NCBI GenBank assembly: GCA_018712865.1
Contig: DVGH01000020.1
Coordinates: 29,154-93,153 of the forward strand
Origin: Scatavimonas merdipullorum
GTDB lineage: Bacteria; Bacillota; Clostridia; Oscillospirales; Acutalibacteraceae
Direction: 5' to 3'
DNA length: 64,000 nt
Shown here in pieces: positions 16,278 through 25,160 of the stretch. The position numbers were made by a program, and so were the translations under genes. The notes under the pieces are model-generated. The model had not been told where the DNA came from and made no database searches. It saw only the letters and a program-made list of their open reading frames with translations. How positions within the stretch are numbered: position 1 is the first letter of the stretch; every line of letters starts with the position of its first letter.

Positions 16278-16934
16278 ATGAAAAACCAGATGAAAGGCGC
16301 TGTTTTTGATATGGACGGCCTGCTTTTGGACACAGAATACCTGACCTACAGGCTTTGCAAAGCGGCCGCGGCCGAAATGGGCTTTACGCTTTCGCTGGAT
16401 TTATTTAAGCAGACAGTGGGGCTTAGAAGCAGCGACACAAAAAAAATATATGAAGCCGCGTTTGGGGCGGCGTTTTGCTACGAAGACCTGCGCGCCCGCA
16501 ACCTTTCCATGTTTTGGTCTTACATAGAAAAAAACGGCGTGCCCGTTAAAAAAGGCGCGTTTGCGCTGCTTTCCCTGTTGAAAGAAAAGGGGATCGCCTG
16601 TGCGGTTGCCACCTCTACAAGCCGGCAGACCGCGTCAAAGCTGCTTGCCCTGTGCGGAATCGCAAAATATATGGATGCGTTTGTTTACGGGGACATGGTT
16701 CAAAACGGCAAGCCTGCGCCGGACATTTTTTTAAAGGCCTGCAGCCTGCTTGGGCTCTCTCCTGCTGCGTGTGCCGGCTTTGAGGATTCGTACAACGGAA
16801 TACGGGCTGTATACCGTGCGGGGATGGCGCCGGTGATGATCCCGGATATGCTGCCGCCCACACCGGAAATGCAAAAGCTGACGTATGCCATTTATAAAAG
16901 CCTGGAGCAGGCTATGGAGCTGTTTGAAAAGTAA
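16278..16934 (+). CDS. HAD hydrolase, beta-phosphoglucomutase-like
   Basis: A 218-residue HAD-superfamily phosphatase/mutase. Motif I is FDMDGLLLDTE with the nucleophile Asp near residue 12, the helical cap follows, motif II is in ATSTSR, the motif III lysine is in GKPAPDIFLKA, and motif IV is in FEDSYNGIRA. This arrangement is that of the DhaK-like/beta-PGM subfamily, which acts on small phosphorylated sugars. The exact substrate cannot be inferred. ATG at 16278 is preferred to a TTG nine bases earlier because AGGAG would be only 3 bases from the latter. Confidence 0.85.
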   Translation: MKNQMKGAVFDMDGLLLDTEYLTYRLCKAAAAEMGFTLSLDLFKQTVGLRSSDTKKIYEAAFGAAFCYEDLRARNLSMFWSYIEKNGVPVKKGAFALLSLLKEKGIACAVATSTSRQTASKLLALCGIAKYMDAFVYGDMVQNGKPAPDIFLKACSLLGLSPAACAGFEDSYNGIRAVYRAGMAPVMIPDMLPPTPEMQKLTYAIYKSLEQAMELFEK

Positions 16935-17046
16935 GATAAAATACGGAAAGCGGGATACGCGCGTTTTACTGTTTTTACCGGCGACCCCACCTTTTTCGGG
17001 GACGATGCAGGTATTTCTGTTTTGTGTGAAAAAAATAAAAAAAGGC

Positions 17047-17106
17047 TTGCATTTTGAAAAAGGCTGTGGTATAGTCTAAATGTACTAATTGAAATAATAC
17101 AATTAG
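17047..17106 (+). promoter_or_regulatory. promoter and candidate GntR operator
   Basis: TTGCAT (17047-17052), a 17-bp spacer and TATAGT (17070-17075) form a good promoter. Immediately after the expected start site, CTAATTG (17085-17091) and CAATTAG (17100-17106) form a perfect 7-bp inverted repeat with an 8-bp spacer. That is the position and form expected for autorepression by the GntR protein encoded 37 bp further on. Confidence 0.7.
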
Positions 17107-17142
17107 ATCAAGTAATACAAAAATACAATTGGAAAGGAGAGC

Positions 17143-17523
17143 ATGATGTTTACGCTGAATTTTCAAAGCAGACAGCCTATTTACGAGCAGCTGTATGATA
17201 ACGTAGTGCGGCTGGCGGCGCTGGGCGTTTTAAAGCCCGAAGAACAGCTGCCGCCTGTCCGTACATTGGCTGCACAGTTAGGGTGCAATCCCAATACGGT
17301 TTCAAAAGCTTACCAGCTTTTGGAACGCGACGGCATTATTTATTCGGCAGTAGGGAGGGGATCTTTTGTGGCGTCGGGACTTTCGGCAATTGGGTTACAA
17401 AGGGAAACAATTCTTGAAGAGCTTGCAAAGACTTTAAAGAAAGCAATCGAAATAGGAATAACCAGGGAAGAGCTTGAAAAGCTGATCCATGAAAATTATG
17501 CGGAGGGAGGAACGCAGGCGTGA
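17143..17523 (+). CDS. GntR-family repressor, YtrA subfamily
   Basis: A 126-residue regulator. Residues 8-75 form a GntR winged helix (QPIYEQLYDNVVRLAALG, LPPVRTLAAQLGCNPNTVSKAY, and a wing with GRGSFVA). The remaining 50 residues are a short helical tail and not a metabolite-binding FadR or HutC domain. This is the YtrA layout, whose members repress the ABC transporter genes encoded next to them. The gene overlaps the ATPase gene by 4 bp (GTGA). A perfect inverted repeat in its leader is the likely binding site. Confidence 0.9.
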   Translation: MMFTLNFQSRQPIYEQLYDNVVRLAALGVLKPEEQLPPVRTLAAQLGCNPNTVSKAYQLLERDGIIYSAVGRGSFVASGLSAIGLQRETILEELAKTLKKAIEIGITREELEKLIHENYAEGGTQA

Positions 17524-18419
17524 TTGAAATTACAAATTTGACCAAAAGCTTTGGTAAGACCGTTGCGCTAAACCGCTTAAACTGCACCGTCCAGCAGGGC
17601 TCGGTGTTTGGCCTTGTCGGATCGAACGGGTCGGGAAAATCTACCCTTTTAAGAATTTTGGCCGGCGTGTTTGAAGCCGACGGGGGAACGGTTCGCTTTG
17701 AAGGAAAGCCAAGCTTTGAAAACCGGGAAGTCAAAGCAAAAATTTTCTTTATATCGGATTATCCGTATTTTTTCAATGATTCAACCATTCAGAACACGGC
17801 AAGGCTGTACAGGAATCTATATCCCTCGTGGGATGAAATCCGGTTCAGACAGCTGTGCTCCATCTTTCCGGTAAATACAACGGACAGGATCGTCAATATG
17901 TCCAAGGGTATGCAAAGGCAGGCGGCCTTGATATTGGCGCTGTCGTGCTGTCCGCAGTATTTGCTTTTGGATGAAATTTTTGACGGACTGGATCCGGTCG
18001 TCCGCCAGCTTTTAAAAAAGCTTTTAATGGACGACGTTGCGTCCAGAAGGATGACGGTGGTCATTGCCTCCCATAATTTAAGGGAACTGGAGGATATTTG
18101 CGATTATGTAGGGCTGCTGCATAAGGGCGGCATTCTGATGGAAAAGGAAATTGACGAAATGAAGCTGGGCGTTCATAAGGTACAGGCGGCGTTTAACAAA
18201 GCGCTGCCGGACGACGCGTTCCGGGATATTGACGTGGTCAGCCTGCAAAAGCGGGGACTGCTTTACAACCTGGTAGCAAAGGGTGACAAGGAAGAGCTGA
18301 TAGGCAAGCTCCGTGCGCTGCAGCCGGTGTTCCTGGAGGCGCTTCCCTTAACGCTTGAGGAAGTATTTATCAGTGAAATGGAGGTGGCCGGTTATGACAT
18401 CAACAATATCCTGCAATAA
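17520..18419 (+). CDS. ABC transporter ATP-binding protein
   Basis: A 299-residue ABC-2-type ATPase. Walker A is GSNGSGKST near residue 38, and Walker B is YLLLDEIFDGLD with the catalytic Glu. The signature is degenerate (NMSKGMQRQ in place of LSGGQ), as is common in YtrB-like exporters, and the switch His is in IASHNLRELED. The C-terminal 80 residues are an extra regulatory region. It starts with GTG overlapping the gntR stop, and its end overlaps the permease gene by 26 bp. YtrB-type transporters respond to cell-wall stress in Bacillus; the substrate here is unknown. Confidence 0.9.
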   Translation: MIEITNLTKSFGKTVALNRLNCTVQQGSVFGLVGSNGSGKSTLLRILAGVFEADGGTVRFEGKPSFENREVKAKIFFISDYPYFFNDSTIQNTARLYRNLYPSWDEIRFRQLCSIFPVNTTDRIVNMSKGMQRQAALILALSCCPQYLLLDEIFDGLDPVVRQLLKKLLMDDVASRRMTVVIASHNLRELEDICDYVGLLHKGGILMEKEIDEMKLGVHKVQAAFNKALPDDAFRDIDVVSLQKRGLLYNLVAKGDKEELIGKLRALQPVFLEALPLTLEEVFISEMEVAGYDINNILQ

Positions 18420-20265
18420 GAAAACAAGCCCGTTTTCAAGCATTTACTGGTGGTCGCTGCGCAAAAATATGGCTTCTGCCATTGTTTACACGGTGCTTTT
18501 GCTGTTTTCTTACCCGCTGCTCATCTTTATGTATCGGATTTTTAACAACGCATCTAAGAAAATACAAAATGAATTTCTGGAAAGCAGCGCGGCGTTTATT
18601 TTTCCCGTTGTGACCGGAATCATTGCCATATTGTTTACGCTGCTGATAGCGGTGTTTATGTTCAGCTACATGCATAAAAAACGCAGTGTGGATGTTTTTG
18701 GCGCACTGCCCGTTACGCGCAGAACGCTCTTTTTCTCGCGCTATTTTACGGGTCTTTCCATTTTGCTTGTGCCGTATTTGCTCTGTATGGGGTTGAGCAT
18801 GCTTTTGTCTATGCAATCCTTTGCAGCGGTGCAGCAGCTTGGCCGGTCTTCTGTAACCATTCTTGTCTCAGTTGTGGTTGCATACACGTTTACCGCGTTT
18901 ATTGCCGCTTGCTGCGGCACAACGGCAGATATGGTCATATCTGTGCTGGCAATCAATGGGTTGTATCCCATTGTCGTTTTAATGTGCCAGGTTATCGGCA
19001 ACGGTATAATCCCGGGCATTACGTCCAGCTTTAACCTGCCCGCAATCGTTTATACGGCGCTGTCGCCGTACAGTTCAGGCATTGTAAGCGCTGTTATGGA
19101 CCCGGCGCTTACAAAAAGCGGTACGCAGTTTTTATGGTGGTTTGTCCTTTTGGTACTGTGTATCGCGGGATGCATAGCGGTCAGCCGAAAAAGAAAGGCC
19201 GAATGTGCCCAATCCGGCTTTGCATTTCGCCTGCCGCCGGTTTTGGTCCGGGCAATTGCCTGCACGGCCGTCGGTCTGGTGTTTGCACTGATTTTCAGCG
19301 CCTTTTCCGTTGGGATAAACACGCCGGGCGCGATTTTCGGCCACTATATGTGGTTCTTTTTGGGGCTGCTGATCGGTTCGTTTATTGCACACCTGATTTT
19401 AACGTTTATTTACAACCGGGGCGTTCGCGGATTTTTAAAATCGCTGCTTTCTTACGGTGTGCTGGTTGTGGTGCTCAGCACGGCTTATATCATCGTTTCT
19501 ACCGGCATGTTTGGGATGGATTTATATGTTCCGCAGCCGCAGCAGGTAAAACAGGTGCAGTTTAAGGTTGACGGACCGGTGAATTTCTTCTATTCAGAAT
19601 CAGACGGAGAACTGTCCGCAGTCTATACGGAACAAGAGGATATAGAAAAGGTGATTCAGATCCATACGTCCATTACAGACGATTTGCGCGAAAGGACGGG
19701 ATACCCGTATGCGTTGAGCCTGGGAGCTACCGGCTATATGGAGGACGAAACGCCGCTGTTTTACAATGTGGCTATCCAATACACACTGGAAAGCGGGCTT
19801 GTTGTAGAGCGTGCGTATTCCAACTTTACATTTGACAGCCATGAAATTGCGCCGGAGGTACTGGCGGTGACAGAAACGCAGGCGTATAAGGAGCAAACGG
19901 TTCCGCTTTTTGTATATGACGACAGCAGCATTACATCTATAACAGCCTATAGCCACGATATGACAGAAGCGCTGTATGAAGAGCCGTATAGCATAGAGGA
20001 AAAGGGGCAAATTATGGAAATTGCCGCAGCACTGCGGAAGGATATTTTGGAGGATCAGGATTTCTATACGTTTAACGAAGAAAACACCTATACTGTGGAG
20101 AATCCCTGTGTGTCGCTTGATCTCTGCTACGAGATACCAATAGAAAAAGACGCAAGCGAAAAGCTGGTTTGGTTTCATAACCCGTGTTTCTATTTTTTAG
20201 TTACAGAAGACTATAAAAACACCTGGGAGGTTTTGGGCAAGTATGATTTGCTCCCGGAGCAATAA
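18394..20265 (+). CDS. ABC transporter permease with large C-terminal extracytoplasmic domain
   Basis: A 623-residue ABC-2-type permease. Hydrophobic segments occupy roughly residues 30-400 (about eight), beginning with YWWSLRKNMASAIVYTVLLL. After the last helix near 370-385 comes a soluble domain of about 230 residues that is acidic and rich in Glu, Tyr and Thr, without a motif I recognise. The start at 18394 is chosen for GAGGTGG seven bases upstream. The domain could be a sensor or substrate-binding module, since the transporter has no separate binding protein. It is the last gene of the gntR operon. Confidence 0.85.
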   Translation: MTSTISCNKKTSPFSSIYWWSLRKNMASAIVYTVLLLFSYPLLIFMYRIFNNASKKIQNEFLESSAAFIFPVVTGIIAILFTLLIAVFMFSYMHKKRSVDVFGALPVTRRTLFFSRYFTGLSILLVPYLLCMGLSMLLSMQSFAAVQQLGRSSVTILVSVVVAYTFTAFIAACCGTTADMVISVLAINGLYPIVVLMCQVIGNGIIPGITSSFNLPAIVYTALSPYSSGIVSAVMDPALTKSGTQFLWWFVLLVLCIAGCIAVSRKRKAECAQSGFAFRLPPVLVRAIACTAVGLVFALIFSAFSVGINTPGAIFGHYMWFFLGLLIGSFIAHLILTFIYNRGVRGFLKSLLSYGVLVVVLSTAYIIVSTGMFGMDLYVPQPQQVKQVQFKVDGPVNFFYSESDGELSAVYTEQEDIEKVIQIHTSITDDLRERTGYPYALSLGATGYMEDETPLFYNVAIQYTLESGLVVERAYSNFTFDSHEIAPEVLAVTETQAYKEQTVPLFVYDDSSITSITAYSHDMTEALYEEPYSIEEKGQIMEIAAALRKDILEDQDFYTFNEENTYTVENPCVSLDLCYEIPIEKDASEKLVWFHNPCFYFLVTEDYKNTWEVLGKYDLLPEQ

Positions 20266-20342
20266 GCTGAAAAATAGATAAAACGCCCAGCGGCCGGGTC
20301 CATTTGCCGCGGAAGGTATAACGAAAAAAGGAAGCATGGAAA

Positions 20343-20377
20343 GACGGCAGGGCATAGCGTTTATTTGCCCTGCCGTC
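20343..20377 (+). other. long perfect hairpin after the ABC permease gene
   Basis: GACGGCAGGGCA (20343-20354) and TGCCCTGCCGTC (20366-20377) form a 12-bp perfect stem. No T-run follows in either direction. It may still terminate or protect the mRNA end of the gntR-ABC operon. Confidence 0.5.
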
Positions 20378-20391
20378 TGCTTGTAAAACGG

Positions 20392-20420
20392 TTGAAAATT
20401 CCCCCGTCCGGGCTTATAAT
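20392..20420 (+). promoter_or_regulatory. promoter of the fumarase genes
   Basis: TTGAAA (20392-20397), a 17-bp spacer and TATAAT (20415-20420) lie 52 bp before the fumarase alpha start. Confidence 0.75.
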
Positions 20421-20471
20421 AATCTGTAAGAATAAAACGGATAAAAGAGGTGGCGGGAGATCCCCGGGGAT

Positions 20472-21323
20472 ATGGAAATCAGAAAGATCAAAGCGCAGAC
20501 CGTGACAGAAACCGTAAAAAAGCTGTTTATGGACTGCAATTATTATATAGGCGAAGACGTTACACGTGCGCTGCAACGGGCAAAGGAATGCGAGCAGTCG
20601 CCCGTTGGGAAAACCGTTTTATCCCAGCTGCTTGAAAATAACGCCATTGCCGCTAAAGAGCAGATCCCCCTTTGCCAGGACACGGGCATGGCTGTGCTGT
20701 TTGTGGAATACGGCGACAAAGTGGTGATAGAAGGCGGCAGCTTTCAAAATGCCGTGGAGCAGGGTGTGCGCCAGGCGTATGAGCAGGGCTATTTACGCAA
20801 GTCTGTTGTAGCAGATCCGGTGTTTGACAGGGTCAACACAAAAGATAACACGCCTGCTGTGATTCATACGCAGATTGTCAGCGGCAAGGGTATTACGTTT
20901 CTTGCAGGCGGAAAAGGCTTTGGAAGTGAAAATATGTCCGCAATCAAAATGCTTACACCGTCCTATGGGGTGCAGGGTGTAAAGCAGTTTGTGCTGGATA
21001 CCGTCAGAAGCGCAGGGCCCAATCCCTGCCCGCCGGTCGTTGTAGGCGTGGGGATCGGCGGTACGTTTGAAAAGGCGGCGCAGCTTGCAAAAAAAGCCAC
21101 GTTCCGGCCAATTGATACGGCAAACCCGGACCGGCGTTATGCACAGCTGGAAGAAGAGCTGTTGGAAAGCATAAACAAAATGGGCTTTGGGCCTGCAGGC
21201 CTGGGTGGTACAACAACGGCGCTGGGCGTGAACATAGAAACGTACCCTACGCATATTGCGGGAATGCCCGTTGCGGTAAATATTTGCTGCCATGCCGCAA
21301 GGCATAAAAGCGCACGCCTATAA
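20472..21323 (+). CDS. fumA: fumarate hydratase class I, alpha subunit
   Basis: A 283-residue subunit of the oxygen-sensitive, iron-sulphur class I hydro-lyases, related to the N-terminal half of FumA/TtdA. Candidate ligands of the [4Fe-4S] cluster are Cys68 (PLCQDTG), Cys186 (NPCPP) and Cys272 or 273 (NICCHAARH), at the usual positions. Glycine-rich GVGIGGTFEKAA and GLGGTTTALG segments are present. The split alpha/beta arrangement is typical of clostridia and archaea. L(+)-tartrate dehydratase shares the fold and cannot be excluded, but fumarase is the commoner function. The beta subunit follows after 23 bp. Confidence 0.88.
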   Translation: MEIRKIKAQTVTETVKKLFMDCNYYIGEDVTRALQRAKECEQSPVGKTVLSQLLENNAIAAKEQIPLCQDTGMAVLFVEYGDKVVIEGGSFQNAVEQGVRQAYEQGYLRKSVVADPVFDRVNTKDNTPAVIHTQIVSGKGITFLAGGKGFGSENMSAIKMLTPSYGVQGVKQFVLDTVRSAGPNPCPPVVVGVGIGGTFEKAAQLAKKATFRPIDTANPDRRYAQLEEELLESINKMGFGPAGLGGTTTALGVNIETYPTHIAGMPVAVNICCHAARHKSARL

Positions 21324-21346
21324 AAGGAAGAAAGGATTCGACTGCA

Positions 21347-21895
21347 ATGATAAAATTAACGCTTCCGCTTAAGGAAGAGGACATAAAAAAGCTCAAGGCA
21401 GGCGACAGCGTGCTGCTGACAGGTACCCTGCTTACAGGCAGGGACGCCGCGCATAAGCGGTTATACGCCTGCATAGAGCAGGGGCAGCCGCTGCCTGTAG
21501 ATATAAAAGGCCAAACAATCTACTACGTGGGCCCCGCGCCGGCAAGGCCGGGCCATGCCGTGGGGCCGGCAGGGCCGACCTCAAGCTACCGCATGGACAA
21601 ATACACGCCCGCGCTGCTGGATCTGGGGCTTAAGGGCATGGTGGGAAAGGGTGCGCGCTCCAGGGAAGTAATTGACGCGATCGTGCGCAACCAAGCTGTG
21701 TATTTTGCGGCGATCGGCGGTGCGGCAGCGCTGATTGCAAAAAGCATAAAAAGCGAGGCGCTGCTATGCTATGAGGACCTGGGGACAGAGGCGGTGCGCC
21801 GCTATACGGTTGAGGATTTCCCCTGTATTGTGGTAATAGACAGCAAAGGAAGGAATATTTACCAGACAGAGCCTGCAAAATATAACAGAGAATAG
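21347..21895 (+). CDS. fumB: fumarate hydratase class I, beta subunit
   Basis: A 182-residue subunit matching the C-terminal (swivelling) domain of class I fumarase. Conserved features are LTGTLLTGRDAAHKR, the glycine/proline-rich YVGPAPARPGHAVGPAGPT and GMVGKGARS, followed by AAIGGAAALIAKSIK. It supplies substrate-binding residues to the cluster subunit encoded upstream; neither is active alone. AGGAAGAAAGG precedes the start. The operon closes at the terminator at 21901. The gene symbol is by analogy to two-subunit fumarases and does not refer to the single-chain E. coli FumB. Confidence 0.88.
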   Translation: MIKLTLPLKEEDIKKLKAGDSVLLTGTLLTGRDAAHKRLYACIEQGQPLPVDIKGQTIYYVGPAPARPGHAVGPAGPTSSYRMDKYTPALLDLGLKGMVGKGARSREVIDAIVRNQAVYFAAIGGAAALIAKSIKSEALLCYEDLGTEAVRRYTVEDFPCIVVIDSKGRNIYQTEPAKYNRE

Positions 21896-21900
21896 TCTAT

Positions 21901-21943
21901 CGCCCCTGCTGTGCATCATGCAGCGTTATAAGGGGCGGTTTTT
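21901..21943 (+). terminator. terminator of the fumarase operon
   Basis: CGCCCCT (21901-21907) pairs with AGGGGCG (21931-21937), with an inner CTG/CAG stem, followed by GTTTTT. Confidence 0.78.
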
Positions 21944-21998
21944 GCCGTTGTGGAAAAAGGCCGGTATGCGGCAAAAGAAAAAGCCGGCAGGAGAAAGC

Positions 21999-24701
21999 AT
22001 GGATTTTAAAGCTAAAAAAAGAGGGCGCTGTATGAAAAAAAACAGATGGGGAAAATATGGGGTATGCCTTATGGCACCGCTGTGCGTGCTGGCGTTTTTT
22101 ACCGCGTTTTTTGCCCTGTTCGGTATTTATCCGTTTGGCGGCTACAGCTTTTCATGGTGCGATATGGACCAGCAGGTTATCCCCTTTATGGCGCAGCTGA
22201 AGGATATTTTAAACGGACAGGGAAGCCTTTTTCTAAGCATGGAAAACGCAGGCGGCATGAACTTTTGGGGTGTGTTTTTGTTTTTCCTTGCAAGCCCGTT
22301 TTCTTTTTTGGTTGTCTTTGTGCAAAAGCAGGATTTAAGCCTGTTTATGAACGTTTTGGTGGTGCTTAAGCTTGCAGTATGCGCGCTGTGTGCAAGCGTG
22401 TATTTCCGCTATAAAACGCCGCGCCTCTTTACCCCGCTGCAGCTTATTTTAAGCGTTATGTATGCATTTTGCGGGTATGGGCTGCTGTATTATCAAAATG
22501 TTATGTGGCTGGATATTATGTACCTGTTCCCGTTGCTGCTTATGGCGCTCGACCTTTTGCTGCAAAAGGGCAGGCCGGCTTTGTATATTGTGGTATTGGC
22601 GCTGTGCGTGACGATGCAGTTTTACTTAAGCTATATGACCGTGCTGTGCGTTTTACTGTTTACAGCGGCCCATTTTTGTATATACCGGGAAAAAGTACAA
22701 AAAAATACAGCCGTGTTGTTTTGTATCTCCTCGCTTTTGTCGGCGCTTTTGTCGGCGCCCAGCTGGCTTCCCGCGCTGTTGCAGTTTTTCGATTCGGCAA
22801 GGACGGCCAATGTTGTCCAAAGTATAGCCCAGGGCGGCTTTGTTACGCATATTTATACGGTCATACCGCTTGTTTTGTGTACTGCGGTGCTGCTGCCTGC
22901 GTTTTTGGCGTCGTTTTGCTACTTGAAAAAAGACAGGCAGATCCGGCTGTATTTCATCATGTTTTTACTTACGGTCATCCCCCTGGTTGTGGAGCCTGTC
23001 AATAAAATGTGGCATGCGGGCAACTACATGTCCTTTCCCGCACGGTACGCTTATATGACCGCTTTCTTTGGCCTTGCAATGTTTGGGCATATTCTGGAGC
23101 AGGTCTATAGCGAGCAGGCTGTGTGCCTGCGGACAAAAACGCGGCTTTATCCGGCGGTTGTCCTCTGTACGGCGGTGGTTTTATGCGCTGCCGCCACGCT
23201 TGTTTTATACAGGAATTTTGAAAACGTGCGCGCCTATACAAAAACGCTGTGGGGGGATGGGCGATCGTTTTTTACGCTGCTGGCAGTGTCCCTTATTTTG
23301 TGCGCCGGTTATGGTCTTGCAGTCTTTTTGCTTCAAAGGAAAAAGCTGTCTGCAAAGGCCGCTGCCATGGGTCTTTGCATTTTACTGTTGTGTGAATGCA
23401 GTTTAAATTGCGCCGTATATATCGCTGCGGCGCGCCACAGCGACGACAGCTACCGCACCGTAATGGATCTGGAGGGAAAAATAGAAGACACAGGGTTTTA
23501 CCGGGTCAAAACGGAAAAGAAGCTGTTTGACGTCAATTTGCTGGGCGCTATGGGCTATAACAGCTTAAACCATTATTCGTCCCTGACCTCGCAGGACTAT
23601 TTAAAGCTGATGAAAAAGCTGGGCTATTCTTCCTATTGGATGGAAGTTTCTTCAAACGGGGGCACGCTTTTTTCCGATATGCTGCTTTCCCATCAATATA
23701 CGGTTTATAAAGGCGAAAAAGAAAATGCTGTCTATCAAAACAAAGCGTTTTCCATTGTGCGCAACACAGCCTGCCTTCCGCCGGCACTCGTTACGGCGGC
23801 CGACCTGAGCCGTCAGGGGGCTCTGCCGGAAGCGTCGCGCTTTGCTGTTCAGCAGGCGCTGTTTAGCAGCCTGTTTGGGGAAGCGCAGCTGTTTGAAGAA
23901 TACGCGCCGGACCGGATTTTGGCGGTCGATATGCAGACCGACAGCGGAAAAAAGACGAAGCTTACGCTGGATAACCCCGAAAAAGAAGGGCGGCTTTCGT
24001 ACCAGATTGCAGTCAAGGGCCGGCAAACGCTGTATTTTGACTGCTTTGATAAAATACGCCCCGCGCTTTTGGAAGAAATCAACGACAGTACCTCGGTCAT
24101 TGTCAACGGTGTATGTCTTACACAGTCATACCCTTCCCAAACCAATAACGGACTTTTATGCCTGGGTTCGTTTGAAAACGAAACGGTGCAGGTGGAAATT
24201 AAACTTAAGGAAAGCGTTTGCTGTACCTCCTTTGGCATATATGGCCTTAAAGAGGAGGTTCTTGACCATGTGCTCCAAAATGCGCAGGCGTGTGCAGTAG
24301 AGGTCTGTGCAAACCGTGTAACAGCGCGGGCAAATGGGGAAGACGGGCAATTTATGTTTTTTGCCATCCCCTACAACAGCGGGTTTACCGCGCAGGTAAA
24401 CGGGGAAAAAGCGCAAATTTTTCAGGTATATGGGGACTTTATGGCGGTAAGGCTGCCACAGGGCAGCGGTACGGTAACGCTTACCTTTGTACCGCCCGGC
24501 CTTACTTTGGGTCTTTGCCTTACAGCAGGCGGTTTTCTGGGCGTTTTCCTGCTTTTCTTTATAAGAAGAAAACCCGCAGCCCGGCAGGCGTGTACCGGCA
24601 GGCCGGCAGCCGTCCTTTTGATCGTGCTGGGAAGTGCTGTCTTTGCGGCGGTCTATATAGCGCCGGTTGTCATTTACCTGGCGACCAATGTACGAGGATA
24701 A
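21999..24701 (+). CDS. YfhO-family polytopic membrane protein
   Basis: A roughly 900-residue membrane protein with a basic N-terminus and about a dozen transmembrane helices to residue 480. A long extracytoplasmic region follows (about 490-840), with one or two helices at the very C-terminus. The early stretch YSFSWCDMDQQVIPFMAQL, followed by LFLSMENAGGMNFWG, is the signature of YfhO proteins. These resemble GT-C glycosyltransferases, and some glycosylate lipoteichoic acid in Bacillus. A sugar-transfer role at the outer membrane face is inferred. The start at 21999 has AGGAG five bases upstream; ATG at 22032 is a credible alternative. It stands alone between two terminators. Confidence 0.85.
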   Translation: MDFKAKKRGRCMKKNRWGKYGVCLMAPLCVLAFFTAFFALFGIYPFGGYSFSWCDMDQQVIPFMAQLKDILNGQGSLFLSMENAGGMNFWGVFLFFLASPFSFLVVFVQKQDLSLFMNVLVVLKLAVCALCASVYFRYKTPRLFTPLQLILSVMYAFCGYGLLYYQNVMWLDIMYLFPLLLMALDLLLQKGRPALYIVVLALCVTMQFYLSYMTVLCVLLFTAAHFCIYREKVQKNTAVLFCISSLLSALLSAPSWLPALLQFFDSARTANVVQSIAQGGFVTHIYTVIPLVLCTAVLLPAFLASFCYLKKDRQIRLYFIMFLLTVIPLVVEPVNKMWHAGNYMSFPARYAYMTAFFGLAMFGHILEQVYSEQAVCLRTKTRLYPAVVLCTAVVLCAAATLVLYRNFENVRAYTKTLWGDGRSFFTLLAVSLILCAGYGLAVFLLQRKKLSAKAAAMGLCILLLCECSLNCAVYIAAARHSDDSYRTVMDLEGKIEDTGFYRVKTEKKLFDVNLLGAMGYNSLNHYSSLTSQDYLKLMKKLGYSSYWMEVSSNGGTLFSDMLLSHQYTVYKGEKENAVYQNKAFSIVRNTACLPPALVTAADLSRQGALPEASRFAVQQALFSSLFGEAQLFEEYAPDRILAVDMQTDSGKKTKLTLDNPEKEGRLSYQIAVKGRQTLYFDCFDKIRPALLEEINDSTSVIVNGVCLTQSYPSQTNNGLLCLGSFENETVQVEIKLKESVCCTSFGIYGLKEEVLDHVLQNAQACAVEVCANRVTARANGEDGQFMFFAIPYNSGFTAQVNGEKAQIFQVYGDFMAVRLPQGSGTVTLTFVPPGLTLGLCLTAGGFLGVFLLFFIRRKPAARQACTGRPAAVLLIVLGSAVFAAVYIAPVVIYLATNVRG

Positions 24702-24726
24702 AGAAAGGGTTATAAAAATAACCGGG

Positions 24727-24777
24727 AAAGCAAAGTGGGGGATCCGCATGATGCGGGGATGCTCCGCTTTGCTTTTT
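24727..24777 (+). terminator. terminator after the YfhO gene
   Basis: AAAGCAAAG (24727-24735) pairs with CTTTGCTTT (24767-24775), with further inner pairing, ending in a T-run. Confidence 0.82.
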
Positions 24778-24834
24778 AATGCGAAAGACGCAAGAAAACG
24801 CCTGCAAAAAGCCGTGTCGCGGCTTTGGTGCTTT

Positions 24835-24864
24835 GCATAAAAAATAAAAATTTTTCATATAGAT
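24835..24864 (+). promoter_or_regulatory. candidate SigE promoter of spoIIID
   Basis: GCATAAA (24835-24841) and CATATAGAT (24856-24864), 14 bp apart, resemble the mother-cell SigE consensus (CATATT / CATACAAT). In Bacillus spoIIID is transcribed by SigE. No SigA-like -35/-10 pair is evident here. Confidence 0.45.
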
Positions 24865-24895
24865 TACCATTCACCCAATTCTGGAGGTTATTTAT

Positions 24896-25147
24896 ATGAA
24901 GGGTATTGTGGAGGAGCGCGCTGTTGAGCTTGGCGAATACATCATAGAAAGCGGGGCTACGGTCCGCAGCGCCGCCAAGAAGTTTGGCGTAAGCAAAAGC
25001 ACCGTACATAAAGACGTCAGCGAACGATTAAAAACTGTCAATCCGCAGCTTTACCGCGAGGTAAAGACCATATTAGAGATCAATAAGGCGCAAAGGCATA
25101 TTCGGGGCGGAATGGCAACAAGAAAAAAATACCAGCATGAAAAATAA
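24896..25147 (+). CDS. spoIIID: sporulation regulator SpoIIID
   Basis: An 83-residue DNA-binding protein that controls mother-cell genes after engulfment begins. The helix-turn-helix occupies about 23-42 (RSAAKKFGVSKSTVHKDVS), and the basic C-terminal helix ends in HIRGGMATRKKY. Both are near-invariant in SpoIIID. Length matches the family (about 80-95). GGAGG precedes the ATG. The gene stands alone, as in most spore formers, and is strong evidence that the organism can sporulate. Confidence 0.96.
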   Translation: MKGIVEERAVELGEYIIESGATVRSAAKKFGVSKSTVHKDVSERLKTVNPQLYREVKTILEINKAQRHIRGGMATRKKYQHEK

Positions 25148-25160
25148 AAAATAAATTGCC

